Shown in pieces: positions 7,899 to 15,751 of a stretch of DNA of 20,475 nt. Positions within the stretch are counted from its first letter, which is position 1, and every line of letters starts with the position of its first letter. This stretch comes from Bdellovibrionaceae bacterium UBA3535 (GTDB lineage Bacteria > Bdellovibrionota > Bdellovibrionia > Bdellovibrionales > UBA840). Under the pieces are notes generated by a model that saw only the letters and a program-made list of their open reading frames with translations, made no database searches and was not told the DNA's origin. The position numbers were made by a program, and so were the translations under genes. The stretch lies in contig DFOS01000018.1 in the NCBI GenBank assembly GCA_002376845.1, positions 1 through 20,475 on the forward strand. Direction: 5' to 3'.

Positions 7899-9056
7899 AT
7901 GGATTTGAAAATTCCACCCACTGATTTGCAAAAGATCACCAGGCTTTTAGAAATCTTGCAGAAAAATGGTCATGAAGGCTATTTGGTTGGCGGCTGTGTG
8001 CGGGATCTTTTAATGGGAAAAGAACCAAAGGATTATGACTTTGCGGTCTCTGCGAAGCCAGAAGAGGTGGAGTCGCTTTATAAGTCCACCAATCCCATTG
8101 GTAAAGCCTTTGGTACGATTCAAGTGGTTTTAGAAAATCACGCTTATGAATTGACGACTTTTCGTAAGGACTTTACCTCCAGCAACAATCGCCATCCAGA
8201 TGGTGTGGTTTTTGGCTCGATGCAAGAGGATGCTTTGAGGCGCGATTTTACAATGAATGCCCTATACTATGACCCCTTAAAGCAGGAGATTCATGATTTT
8301 TACAACGGTCAGCAGGATATACAAAACAACATCATTCGTTTTATTGGCAAGCCTAGCGAGCGCATCTATGAGGACCGTTTACGAGTTTTGCGGGCCTTTC
8401 GTTTTCAAGCACAATTGGGCTTTGATTTTGCAGAGGAAACGGCCGCTGCTTTGATGGCAGCAGCAAAGGATTTGCATCATTTATCCTGGGAGCGCATTCA
8501 TCGAGAAGTGGAGAAGACCATTGTGGCGCCTTATTTTTTGCATACTGGGGAGGACTTTATAATTTCAGGAATCATTCAGCATTTGTATGGCGAGCAGAAT
8601 GCACCGGTTATGAGAGCTCTAAAAGCTTGTTATGCAAAAAGCACCTCTCACGAATATTTGTACACTATCTTTTTGGCTTTTCATGCATTGGATGCGGCAA
8701 AGGATTACCGTCTTTCGAAAACCACAAAAAATTGTGTTCAGAAAATTCGAAATTTTTTCTCTACAAAACAAGATGTTTACTCGCTTCGCCGTGATTTTAG
8801 CAATGATTTGGGGACGACTTTGTTCTATTTTGCGACCGAGATGGGAAAAACATCTCTTGTTCGCATTTTTGAGCAGGCCTTTTCTGGCTTGCCACATGAA
8901 TATGAGCTAGCTCCCCCCTTGTTAACGGCAAAGGATTTTCCGCATCTAAAAGGTAAAAATTTGGGAGATGCCTTAGATCGGGCGTATCGCCTGCAAATTG
9001 AACAAGAAATAAAGACTAAAGACCGCCTTTTATCGGCACTAGAAAGCCCTTCCTGA
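7899..9056 (+). CDS. cca: CCA tRNA nucleotidyltransferase / poly(A) polymerase family (class II)
   Basis: This 385-residue protein of the polymerase-beta nucleotidyltransferase superfamily adds or repairs the 3' CCA of tRNA. In order are seen: YLVGGCVRDLL (31-38) and DYDFAV with catalytic Asp45/Asp47; FGTIQV and ELTTFRKD; RRDFTMNAL (114-122), the ribose/base-contact motif; and ERIYEDRLRVLRAFRF (from 154), the ERxxxDxxRxxR template-like motif that selects CTP and ATP. The C-terminal half is helical and less conserved. Since tRNA-Asp in this window already encodes CCA, the enzyme may serve mainly in repair, or it may be a poly(A) polymerase; the two cannot be separated by eye. It is divergent from queG over a 56-base gap and has no clear SD. 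Confidence 0.9.
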   Translation: MDLKIPPTDLQKITRLLEILQKNGHEGYLVGGCVRDLLMGKEPKDYDFAVSAKPEEVESLYKSTNPIGKAFGTIQVVLENHAYELTTFRKDFTSSNNRHPDGVVFGSMQEDALRRDFTMNALYYDPLKQEIHDFYNGQQDIQNNIIRFIGKPSERIYEDRLRVLRAFRFQAQLGFDFAEETAAALMAAAKDLHHLSWERIHREVEKTIVAPYFLHTGEDFIISGIIQHLYGEQNAPVMRALKACYAKSTSHEYLYTIFLAFHALDAAKDYRLSKTTKNCVQKIRNFFSTKQDVYSLRRDFSNDLGTTLFYFATEMGKTSLVRIFEQAFSGLPHEYELAPPLLTAKDFPHLKGKNLGDALDRAYRLQIEQEIKTKDRLLSALESPS

Positions 9057-9062
9057 CAATTT

Positions 9063-9091
9063 TTGTCATTCATTACTATTAATTATACAGT
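9063..9091 (+). promoter_or_regulatory. Probable promoter of the lipoprotein gene
   Basis: TTGTCA (9063-9068) is followed after 17 bases by TACAGT (9086-9091); the overlapping TATACA at 9084 would give 15. The -35 forms the right arm of a 6-bp inverted repeat TGACAA-TTT-TTGTCA (9054-9068) that also contains the cca stop codon. The leader to the ATG at 9161 would be about 60 bases. Confidence 0.45.
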
Positions 9092-9160
9092 GTTTTTCTT
9101 TAAATTTTGGCATTTTGCTTGCAAAAGACTATGTCGAAATCAAAACCTTGGAGGACTTAT

Positions 9161-9472
9161 ATGAAAAGTACGTGGAAATTAAGTGCATTGGTTCTTCCCA
9201 TGTTTTTAATCGCATGTGGAATGGATGATGTAATGCTAAACAAAGAAGAAGCAAAGACAAATAAGAAAGAAACGCAACAAGAAGAAGTGGAGCAGCAGAA
9301 TCAGAAGCTTTTAGAGGATGAGATATTGTCCATGCATGCGGACCGCGTAGCTGAGAAAGAGGACAAAAAAGCGCAAGCCGCACAAAGAAAAATCTTATTT
9401 GATGCTTTGTGGAATAGCTCTAAGGCAACGTCTAAAACTGCATTGTTTAAAGCCGTTCAAGGCCTGGAATGA
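9161..9472 (+). CDS. Lipoprotein of unknown function, N-terminal part ended by an in-frame TGA
   Basis: GGAGG (9150-9154) six bases before the ATG fixes the start. The product begins MKSTWKLSALVLPMFLIAC, a lipoprotein signal peptide with lipobox LIAC and lipidated Cys19, followed by Gly-Met-Asp. Next comes a Glu/Lys/Gln-rich, coiled-coil-like stretch (about 25-80). The frame stops at TGA 9470-9472 after 103 residues. Downstream of that codon the same frame stays open, without another stop, to 10312, so this looks like the front part of a 383-codon gene. The TGA could be a TGG-to-TGA nonsense change, a sequence error, or a true stop leaving a short lipoprotein. No family recognised. Confidence 0.75.
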   Translation: MKSTWKLSALVLPMFLIACGMDDVMLNKEEAKTNKKETQQEEVEQQNQKLLEDEILSMHADRVAEKEDKKAQAAQRKILFDALWNSSKATSKTALFKAVQGLE

Positions 9473-9562
9473 ACTGAAGAAAAAGTAAGATCCTTTATCA
9501 TCAAGCATGCAGATGAGAATACAAAGGCTGCCTTTGCCGATGTAAAAACCGATATTAATACC

Positions 9563-10312
9563 ATGATCGCGGATTTGAGCGAAAAAACAGCTAGAATCAA
9601 TGATGCGGGAGCCGATTTATGGAACAAGGGCAAAGAAAAAGCTGTGGCTGTAAGGCAGGCGAGCATTCTTAAAACGGTAGATTTTATGGAGGCCATCAAT
9701 TTAGATAAGAACTACAATGCATACAAAGAGTCTAAAGTGGGAAGTGCCGCTGGAAAACATGGCGCTGATATCATTGAAGCTGTCGTGGATATAAAGGACA
9801 AAGCTTTCTCTAAAGTAGATAATGTTGTAGCAAATCTTGACGTTTATATTATTGATGCCGATCAACAGATAGTGGATAAGCAAACTATAAAGATAGATGA
9901 AAGCATGAATCAATACAATTTTTGCAGAGTCACTGGTAAAGATCGAATTATGGAAGTGAACTTAACGAGCCGTGCTACTTTACATTATCATAAATTGAAT
10001 TTTAGTATGCCGCACGAAATGGTGAATAAAGAAGGGATCAAAAATGCTGTTTACCAGCCCTTACTCGTTAATCAGCTCTTATACAACTATGGTTTGAACC
10101 AAGCAACCAGTTACGAGTTTGATACTTCTATGTTAGATCGAAGCGGTGCTTTGTATAATAACTATCGTGATTCTGAATTAACGCGGCTAATGGCCAAGTC
10201 CGACGAAGCATTCAAAGTATTAGAGGCCAATATTATTGCCGAGACCTATCAAAACAAAGACGGAAAGTCAGTTCGCATCGAAGGTAGTATCCGCTGTCCT
10301 TACAGCTTATAA
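9563..10312 (+). pseudogene. C-terminal part of the interrupted lipoprotein gene (same frame as 9161)
   Basis: The 249-residue frame from the ATG at 9563 is in phase with the lipoprotein at 9161, and the 30 codons between the TGA and this ATG are all sense. No SD precedes the ATG (GATATTAATACC). The coding part is therefore best read as the distal part of one gene; independent translation would need reinitiation or readthrough. The region is helical up to about residue 90 (KVGSAAGKHGADIIEAVVDIKDKAFSK), then looks beta-rich (LDVYIIDADQQIVDKQTIKI) and ends in IRCPYSL. It has no catalytic motif I recognise. In the joined protein this would be a periplasmic or surface domain tethered by the lipid anchor. 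A strong terminator follows directly. Confidence 0.65.
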
Positions 10313-10333
10313 TAGAATTTGAATATCTCTAGC

Positions 10334-10368
10334 AGCCCCTTTTTTCTTTTGAGAAAGGGGCTTTTTTT
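10334..10368 (+). terminator. Rho-independent terminator after the lipoprotein gene
   Basis: The 9-bp stem AGCCCCTTT (10334-10342) / AAAGGGGCT (10354-10362) is followed by a run of T to 10368. It lies 22 bases after the lipoprotein stop and abuts the stop of the convergent recombinase gene (10367-10369). On the minus strand there is no T tract, so it acts mainly for the plus strand. Confidence 0.9.
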
Positions 10369-10900
10369 ATAAAATCAACTTTCTTAATTCTGTCTGAGAA
10401 TAGGCATAGTCCGCATAAATCATTGTATTGGTGATATTTCGATGTCCTAAAGCGAATTGCACCAGCCGGATATCTTTGGTTTTTTTGTATAAATCAATCG
10501 CAAAGGTATGTCGAAGCGAGTGAAACTTTTTGTGTACAGGGCGATAAAACTGCCAAATTTGCCGCAAGCGATTGTAGGAAATAGGAAATAGCGTGAAGCC
10601 TTCTTGCTGGTTTGCATGCCTTTGTAAGGCTTCAAAAATACGTGTATTCAGCGGCAGTTCACGATCATTGCTACCCTTAATTCCTGGAATAAATAAGCTT
10701 TTGTCATAGGAGTTGATAAAATCTTTTTCTAATAACAATAATTCACTCGCTCTGGCTCCTGTTTTTAAGGCTAATGCTAAAAGTAAACAATCCCTTAAAT
10801 TTCGGTCTAAAAACTGCTCCAATATAAACTCTAGTCGATCTTTTTCTGGTGGAAGAAGATACTTATTTTTATTTAAAGCATAGGTTTTAGCTCGAGCCAT
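10367..10900 (-). CDS. Tyrosine recombinase, catalytic domain only (FimB/FimE-sized)
   Basis: This 177-residue DNA breaking-rejoining enzyme has the full active-site set: Arg50 (GARASELL), Lys75 (GIKGSNDRELPL), His127 and Arg130 (FHSLRHTFAIDLY), His153 (LGHRNITNT) and nucleophile Tyr162 (MIYADY). The N-terminal SAM-like core-binding domain of XerC/D-type proteins is missing; only about 20 residues precede the catalytic domain. This is the layout of FimB/FimE invertases and of some short integrases. No SD is evident; a poly-T run directly precedes the ATG on the coding strand. It is convergent with the lipoprotein gene and divergent from the SelO-like gene. It could be a phase-variation invertase, a relic of an integrated element, or a housekeeping short recombinase. 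No att core or invertible segment was identified. Confidence 0.88.
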   Translation of the reverse strand: MARAKTYALNKNKYLLPPEKDRLEFILEQFLDRNLRDCLLLALALKTGARASELLLLEKDFINSYDKSLFIPGIKGSNDRELPLNTRIFEALQRHANQQEGFTLFPISYNRLRQIWQFYRPVHKKFHSLRHTFAIDLYKKTKDIRLVQFALGHRNITNTMIYADYAYSQTELRKLIL

Positions 10901-11109
10901 AAAAAAAGAATGTAGCTCTTAATAGTTTATGGCAAGTTTTAATCTAGAAATTCAAATTCGCTCCACTTAACATAATTTTTCATCGACTAGACCTAATTTT
11001 GCTAAAAACTAAGATAAATGTAATACTAAAGTAAAGGCGAATGCCTAGAAATTGGTATGATTTTTTATCTAAGGCTCTAATTTTTCAGGTATTTTTCCGA
11101 TAAAAAAAT
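10901..11109. other. Intergenic region between the divergent recombinase and SelO-like genes
   Basis: These 209 AT-rich bases hold no gene I can support. A possible plus-strand promoter is TTGCTA (10999-11004), 16 bases, TAATAC (11021-11026), a weak match. A 9-base direct repeat CTAGAAATT occurs at 10944-10952 and 11045-11053, 101 bases apart. No convincing SD is seen before the SelO-like ATG at 11110. Confidence 0.3.
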
Positions 11110-12927
11110 ATGGCTGGACTAAAACGTCAAAAATCAAAAAGTTACGATTACGCCAATTTTCACAAATTGGATGGTAAGCATCCTTTGCAAAAAAAAGTAC
11201 CTGAATCTTGCGTTTTGTATCGTGCTCGCTACCGAAAAGGTGGAAAGGTTTCATTTTTTAATTTTGCTCTAGCAAAAGAAATGGGATTGATTGATGAAGA
11301 ACACGGTAATGAATTAAATCAAAAATTAGAGGAAGAAATTTTACAAACCTTTAGTTTGGTGATTATCAACGAATATGATTTGGAACACTCCAAACGTTTC
11401 CCAAAAGAAGAAATTAAAGAGAATTTCTATATGGCAACGCGCTACCTACAGCTGCAACACCCGGATAATATGGGTTACAATTCTGGAGATGGCCGTAGCA
11501 TTTGGAATGGCCAGATTAAAAATAATGGTAAGATTTGGGATGTATCAAGTTGTGGAACCGGCGCCACTCGACTAAGTCCGGCAACTAGCATTCATAATAA
11601 GTTTTTTGAAACAGGAGACCCTAGCATATCCTATGGCTGTGGTTATGCCGAATACGATGAGGGTCTTGCCTCTGCCTTGATGAGTGAGATATTTGCAAAG
11701 AACAAGGTGCCAACAGAGAGGGTACTTGCCATCATTGAGTTTCCTAACAATATAGCCATTACGGTTCGCGCCTATAGTTGCTTGCTGCGGCCTTCACACT
11801 TTTTTCTGCATCTAAAACAAGGCAATCGTAGGTCTCTAGAAAATATGCTAGATCTTTACTTAAAGCAGCAAGAACGTAATAAGATTTTAAAGCATTTTCC
11901 AAAGACGAAAAAGGCACGCTATAAGGCGTTTTTAAAGCAAATTGCAGAGGATTTTGCTAAAGCTAGCGCCACATTTGAAGATGAGTATATTTTTTGTTGG
12001 TTAGATTGGGATGGAGATAACATCTTAATGGATGGGGGGATTCTTGATTATGGCTCTATTCGGCAATTTGGTTTATTTCATCACAAGTATAGATTTGATG
12101 ATGATGATCGTTACTCCACGACAATATTAGAACAAAAGCATAAGGCGCGCTATATGGTTCAATCCTTTGCGCAAATGGTGGACTTTATTTTAACCGGAAA
12201 TAAGGACAATATCCAAAAATTTAAAGAATGCAAAGCAACCCAGTGGTTTGATGATAAATTCTTAGAATTTAAAAAGAAGAATCTTGTTTATAGATTAGGT
12301 TTTAATGAAAAACAAAGCGACTATTTGTTAAAAGAATGCAGAAGAGACTTACATAACTTTCAAAAGGTTTTTTCTTACTTTGAAAGAGCCAATTCTAAAG
12401 AGGGTGTGGTAAAGGTTGCCGATGGAATTAATCAAAATGCCATATATTCTATGCGGGATATTTTACGCGAACTTCCGCAATTACTTTTAAGTAGAGAGAG
12501 TTTACTTTCTGTTGATGAATTTATCGAAATTATCAAGTCGAATTATGCTACGAAAAGTGATTTGGCACCCAATAGATACCGTGATCACCAAATCAAAAAA
12601 TTTCAAAAATATTATAAGAAACTCATTAAGAATGTGGCAAAAAAGCAGCGCTGTGACTTTGCCGATGTCTTAGCAGACGTAATGCTAAGATCCGCTGTGA
12701 TCAACCGTATGGATAGAATGACTGGAGATGCGATCACGCATATAGTAAACAAATTAATCCAGCTAAAGCCCAAACTTGATTCTGATTCATTGTATAAATC
12801 CATTCAGGATTTGGCAGAGTATCAAAACCTTCAAGTTCAAAATGAGTCGCAGTTAAATAAGGTTGAAGACGAAAAGCTATTAAAATTTGCCCACGAGATC
12901 ATTACTGAGTATCGAGAGAGTTTATGA
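11110..12927 (+). CDS. Divergent SelO/YdiU-like protein (pseudokinase-fold AMP-transferase family)
   Basis: This protein is 605 residues, against about 480 for E. coli YdiU. SelO proteins transfer AMP from ATP to protein hydroxyls. SelO-like blocks appear in family order: FFNFALAKEMGL (49-60), GYNSGDGRSIWNGQI (122-136), KIWDVSSCGTGATRLSP (141-157), EGLASALMSEIFAKNKVPTERVLAI (184-208), VRAYSCLLRPSHF (219-231) and GDNILMDGGILDYGS (302-316). Asn304 and Asp313 are nine apart, the spacing of the SelO metal-binding pair (N253/D262 in the Pseudomonas protein). Where SelO has its ATP-contacting Lys (LKGSG), this protein has Cys148 (SSCGTG). The C-terminal ~200 residues are helical and unrecognised. 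Its stop overlaps the next ATG (ATGA). I am confident of the fold relationship but not of the activity. Confidence 0.7.
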   Translation: MAGLKRQKSKSYDYANFHKLDGKHPLQKKVPESCVLYRARYRKGGKVSFFNFALAKEMGLIDEEHGNELNQKLEEEILQTFSLVIINEYDLEHSKRFPKEEIKENFYMATRYLQLQHPDNMGYNSGDGRSIWNGQIKNNGKIWDVSSCGTGATRLSPATSIHNKFFETGDPSISYGCGYAEYDEGLASALMSEIFAKNKVPTERVLAIIEFPNNIAITVRAYSCLLRPSHFFLHLKQGNRRSLENMLDLYLKQQERNKILKHFPKTKKARYKAFLKQIAEDFAKASATFEDEYIFCWLDWDGDNILMDGGILDYGSIRQFGLFHHKYRFDDDDRYSTTILEQKHKARYMVQSFAQMVDFILTGNKDNIQKFKECKATQWFDDKFLEFKKKNLVYRLGFNEKQSDYLLKECRRDLHNFQKVFSYFERANSKEGVVKVADGINQNAIYSMRDILRELPQLLLSRESLLSVDEFIEIIKSNYATKSDLAPNRYRDHQIKKFQKYYKKLIKNVAKKQRCDFADVLADVMLRSAVINRMDRMTGDAITHIVNKLIQLKPKLDSDSLYKSIQDLAEYQNLQVQNESQLNKVEDEKLLKFAHEIITEYRESL

Positions 12928-13586
12928 AACTTGTCTTGTTTTCAGGTGGTTTTGATGAAGATAACATCGAAATGAATAAGGCTTTGGTAGATCTACTCTC
13001 ATCATCTAGTCCGAGATTTACCTATATCCCATCTACTTTTTATGCTTCCGAATACGAATTTAGAGATTTTGTACGCAGGTTCCGAAAGTTCAATGTTTCT
13101 AAGTTTCTGCATTTTTCGATTGATCTGCCTTATGATCAAGTATTGTATGAAGAGGCACTTAAAAGTGATGTGATATTTCTTTCTGGAGGCAATACATTTT
13201 ATTTTTTGCAGCAGTTAAGAAAAAAAAAGCTCATCAAAGCTTTACGTGAATTTGTCAATAGAGGGGGAATTTTAGCGGGACTATCTGCTGGCGCCATCTT
13301 AATGACTCCAAATATAAATACAGCTGGTTTTCCAGATTTTGATTGTGATGATAATTATATGAAGCTAAAAAACTGGAAGGCTTTGAATTTGGTGCCATTT
13401 GAATTTTTCCCCCATTACGTCAACTCAAAGAGGTATATGGAGGAGCTAAGGTCTTATTCGAAAACTACGAAATTCCCTGTATATGCCATTCCTGATGGCT
13501 CGGGCATTGTGGTGAAAGATACCGAGATTCGCTTTGTTGGTAGGCCTTACTGTTTTATAAATGGCAAAAAAATTCGTATGATATAG
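12924..13586 (+). CDS. S51-family serine peptidase (dipeptidase E / YgaJ-like)
   Basis: This 220-residue cytosolic protein has the class-I-glutamine-amidotransferase-like fold used by PepE aspartyl dipeptidases and cyanophycinases. Visible are LVLFSGG at the N-terminus, IFLSGGNTFYFLQQLR (84-99), the nucleophile elbow RGGILAGLSAGAILM with Ser121, a likely catalytic His164 (FEFFPHYVN), and YAIPDGSGIVV (187-197). The SAGAILMTPN form resembles the YgaJ/Lmo0363 branch more than E. coli PepE. The family cleaves small acidic (Asp-X) peptides or, in cyanophycinase, poly-Asp/Arg; the substrate here is unknown. Its ATG is inside the SelO-like stop (ATGA), so both should be made together and probably act on linked substrates. 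Confidence 0.85.
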   Translation: MKLVLFSGGFDEDNIEMNKALVDLLSSSSPRFTYIPSTFYASEYEFRDFVRRFRKFNVSKFLHFSIDLPYDQVLYEEALKSDVIFLSGGNTFYFLQQLRKKKLIKALREFVNRGGILAGLSAGAILMTPNINTAGFPDFDCDDNYMKLKNWKALNLVPFEFFPHYVNSKRYMEELRSYSKTTKFPVYAIPDGSGIVVKDTEIRFVGRPYCFINGKKIRMI

Positions 13587-13719
13587 TATCCATCATCATA
13601 AGTCTTATGGTGGCCTGACTGACGGAAATGCAATCTATACCTTCTGAAGTGACAATTTTGGGCAGCAAAATATAATACTTTCGCAAACCCGCCGTTGCCC
13701 CCTAAATCCTTTAGAATTC

Positions 13720-13728
13720 TGCTATAAT
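13720..13728 (+). promoter_or_regulatory. Extended -10 promoter of the exported protein gene
   Basis: TGCTATAAT (13720-13728) is a perfect extended -10. No good -35 sits at 17 bases (TTGCCC at 13695-13700 is 22 bases away). The leader to the TTG start at 13768 is about 33 bases and includes GGAGG. The rest of the 181-base gap after the peptidase gene shows nothing else. Confidence 0.65.
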
Positions 13729-13767
13729 GCCTCGGAATACTTTTACCTTGTACAATGGAGGCATATT

Positions 13768-14664
13768 TTGAAGCGACAAATTACTTTCATGGCATTTTTT
13801 TTGATGATTTTTACCAATATGGCCCATGCCGGAGATTTAAAGGTTGATGCTTTTTCAGGGCAGATCCACCGCAACGGCAACCCGGATCTTTCTTTAGATA
13901 AGTATAGCATTCACCTAAAATGGGCCTGCTACAAACATAAAATCTTTAGCACTGAGGCTTGGCAAAGTTGTGGAAGTGAGTTTAGCGGTAATAAAGTGGT
14001 CGCCATTAACAAAGACGGTACATTTAAGGTACCAACAATACATCAAGACGGGCCCTTTTTGTCTTCATCCGCTGTGTTTACATTGGATGCTTCTTTAATC
14101 GATGAAAAAGGTGAGTACTTACAAAGCTTGGGTAGATATGGCGGCAAGGGTTATTATGTAGATAGTGTGTATCGACCAGTAGATGCCATGCAGTCAGATC
14201 TTCAAACACTCGGATTAATAAAAATTGTGGGAGGAGCCTTTCCCTTTGAAATTGACTTGAGCCAAACGGATTTGCAGGGATCTTTTGATGATTTAAGGCA
14301 AAATTATCCTAGCTTTTATTTATACGACAATAAATTCACCTATATTTTGAGTTACGCAAAAGAGGCCGGAGGAATAAGAAATATTCCCTACCATACCAGC
14401 TATGATTTAAAAATTGAGATGAATTATGCGCAGGGAAGTCTAAGTACTCCTAGCAAGATCTGGTTAGTAAAAGGCTTAAACAGCAACGAACAAATTGAAG
14501 TAGGGATTCAAGCGGATTTACTTTTCTTTATCACAAAGGATTCTCAGCAGCAAAACTACCGAGCTAAGCTGAACAAATCGGTAAATACCAACGTGGGCTC
14601 CAGCGTAAGTGTTGCTGCGATTCTAGCTCAAGTAAATCAAATCTTGGTGGAAAGAACTAAATAA
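13768..14664 (+). CDS. Exported protein of unknown function, TTG start
   Basis: This 298-residue protein starts at TTG, fixed by GGAGG (13757-13761) six bases upstream. A Sec signal peptide MKRQITFMAFFLMIFTNMAHA ends in an AHA-type cleavage site before GDLKV. The mature part looks beta-rich with aromatic strands (FYLYDNKFTYILSYAKEAGG), contains two Cys in the first third (WACYKH, QSCGSEF) that could form a disulfide, and finishes with a helical tail (VSVAAILAQVNQILVERTK). No family was recognised; a periplasmic or outer-surface location is likely. It is monocistronic, between its own extended -10 promoter and the terminator at 14672-14710. Confidence 0.8.
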   Translation: MKRQITFMAFFLMIFTNMAHAGDLKVDAFSGQIHRNGNPDLSLDKYSIHLKWACYKHKIFSTEAWQSCGSEFSGNKVVAINKDGTFKVPTIHQDGPFLSSSAVFTLDASLIDEKGEYLQSLGRYGGKGYYVDSVYRPVDAMQSDLQTLGLIKIVGGAFPFEIDLSQTDLQGSFDDLRQNYPSFYLYDNKFTYILSYAKEAGGIRNIPYHTSYDLKIEMNYAQGSLSTPSKIWLVKGLNSNEQIEVGIQADLLFFITKDSQQQNYRAKLNKSVNTNVGSSVSVAAILAQVNQILVERTK

Positions 14665-14671
14665 AAACCCG

Positions 14672-14710
14672 GATGCTTGCTCCGCAATAGCCAAAGCAAG
14701 CATCTATAAT
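14672..14710. terminator. Bidirectional terminator between convergent genes
   Basis: A perfect 10-bp stem GATGCTTGCT (14672-14681) / AGCAAGCATC (14695-14704) has T-rich DNA on the plus-strand side (TATAATTTTTT after 14704). On the minus-strand side a five-T run follows (CCGGGTTTTTAT, complement of 14663-14671). It serves both the exported protein gene and the convergent CHAP-like gene, whose stop codon (14704-14706) touches the stem. Confidence 0.88.
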
Positions 14711-15726
14711 TTTTTAATAAAAACACTCTCGAGACTGTATAAAGCACCATTTTTAGTTTTGGTTATGGGCTTAGAAGAGTAGTAATCACTTAAGAAACCA
14801 TCTCTAGTTCTTATTTCAATATGCCCTGGACGGTTTCTTCTACGGTATACTAGAACAGATCCTCTTGGAGCCTGCTCGGGTTCTTGAATCAAATCTTGGT
14901 AATAGGGATTGTCTAACAAATCTACGAAGCCTGCTTTGGGTAACTCTTTGGTGGCATGGTAGGCGATGCTGCCCCCGGGATAAAGTGAGATCAGTCCGCC
15001 ACCATCGCTTAGCATCTGTTTTACATAGGCATAGCACAAGGACAAACTGCTATCTCGGTATACCTTTAAACCATATAGAATCATTTGATTCACCAAAGGA
15101 CTATTTGCGTATTCAATGATGTCTTCTTCGCTAATTTCAAGTTGATCGCTGTCTGTCTCAGCAGTTGGCTCCAGATCTTCATACCAATCGCTGCCTTCGG
15201 CTGCGGCCGTAAAATTGTCCTCTCTAGGGCTTCGGTGCGCCAAACGATCCTCTGCCAAAATAACATCTGTTTTCTCCACTCCTTCAATTCGAAGGTAAGG
15301 ACTTAGGCTGTCTAGCGCAATATAGCCCTCAAGATTGGCCTTACGATTGCTGCAGCATAAGATGCCGGGAGATAGGACCTTTACGCGATAAAAGGAATAA
15401 TTGCGGTCACCATATTGAATGGTCTTTGTGCCCAAGCGTTGAAATAAATCTTCCAAATAGGCCTGCTGCTCATTTCTATTCAATAGGTGCAGTTTATGGG
15501 GCTCATCTAGCAATTCTGCAGGGACTTTCATCTCGATGGTTGAATGCTTGTAGGCGTAGGCAATTACCTTATGAGGGGGCTTTAAGGAGCGTACAAAGCG
15601 GTACCAATGCTTACCATCACTCATAATCTCTTTGGGGGCATACTGAAAGCTTAGTTGTATATTGAGGCCTTCAGATAAGTCTTGTGCTGATCCGATGATT
15701 CCCAGCAAAAAAATGAATATGTACAT
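14704..15726 (-). CDS. Secreted protein with C-terminal CHAP/NlpC-like hydrolase domain
   Basis: This is a 340-residue protein with a short hydrophobic N-terminus (MYIFIFLLGIIGSA) that would act as signal peptide, though it lacks basic residues. An in-frame stop 6 bases upstream rules out a longer version. Residues 20-200 include a possible SH3-like or beta region and an acidic linker (EDLEPTAETDSDQLEISEED). The C-terminal domain has the CHAP pattern: SLSLCYAYVKQML with Cys231 as candidate nucleophile, a Gly-rich stretch (DGGGLISLYPGG), then APRGSVLVY and RPGHIEIRT with His302 and possibly Glu304. CHAP enzymes cut peptidoglycan as amidases or endopeptidases, so this is probably a periplasmic wall hydrolase. 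It has its own promoter (15752-15780) and shares a bidirectional terminator. Confidence 0.72.
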   Translation of the reverse strand: MYIFIFLLGIIGSAQDLSEGLNIQLSFQYAPKEIMSDGKHWYRFVRSLKPPHKVIAYAYKHSTIEMKVPAELLDEPHKLHLLNRNEQQAYLEDLFQRLGTKTIQYGDRNYSFYRVKVLSPGILCCSNRKANLEGYIALDSLSPYLRIEGVEKTDVILAEDRLAHRSPREDNFTAAAEGSDWYEDLEPTAETDSDQLEISEEDIIEYANSPLVNQMILYGLKVYRDSSLSLCYAYVKQMLSDGGGLISLYPGGSIAYHATKELPKAGFVDLLDNPYYQDLIQEPEQAPRGSVLVYRRRNRPGHIEIRTRDGFLSDYYSSKPITKTKNGALYSLESVFIKKL

Positions 15727-15751
15727 GCAGGCCTAGATATTGAAGGGGGGA

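Noticed and set aside
8619..9073. Open frames opposite and inside the 3' half of cca
   Set aside because: Shadows of the cca frame; low-complexity products with no start signals.
9470..9475. Selenocysteine or reassigned TGA codon in the lipoprotein gene
   Set aside because: No convincing SECIS-like hairpin was seen just after the TGA, the protein is not a redox family, and TGA serves as an ordinary stop in several neighbouring genes.
10944..11053. Direct repeat CTAGAAATT (10944-10952, 11045-11053) as an attachment site of the recombinase
   Set aside because: Nine AT-rich bases can recur by chance in such DNA, and nothing marks the segment between them as an element.
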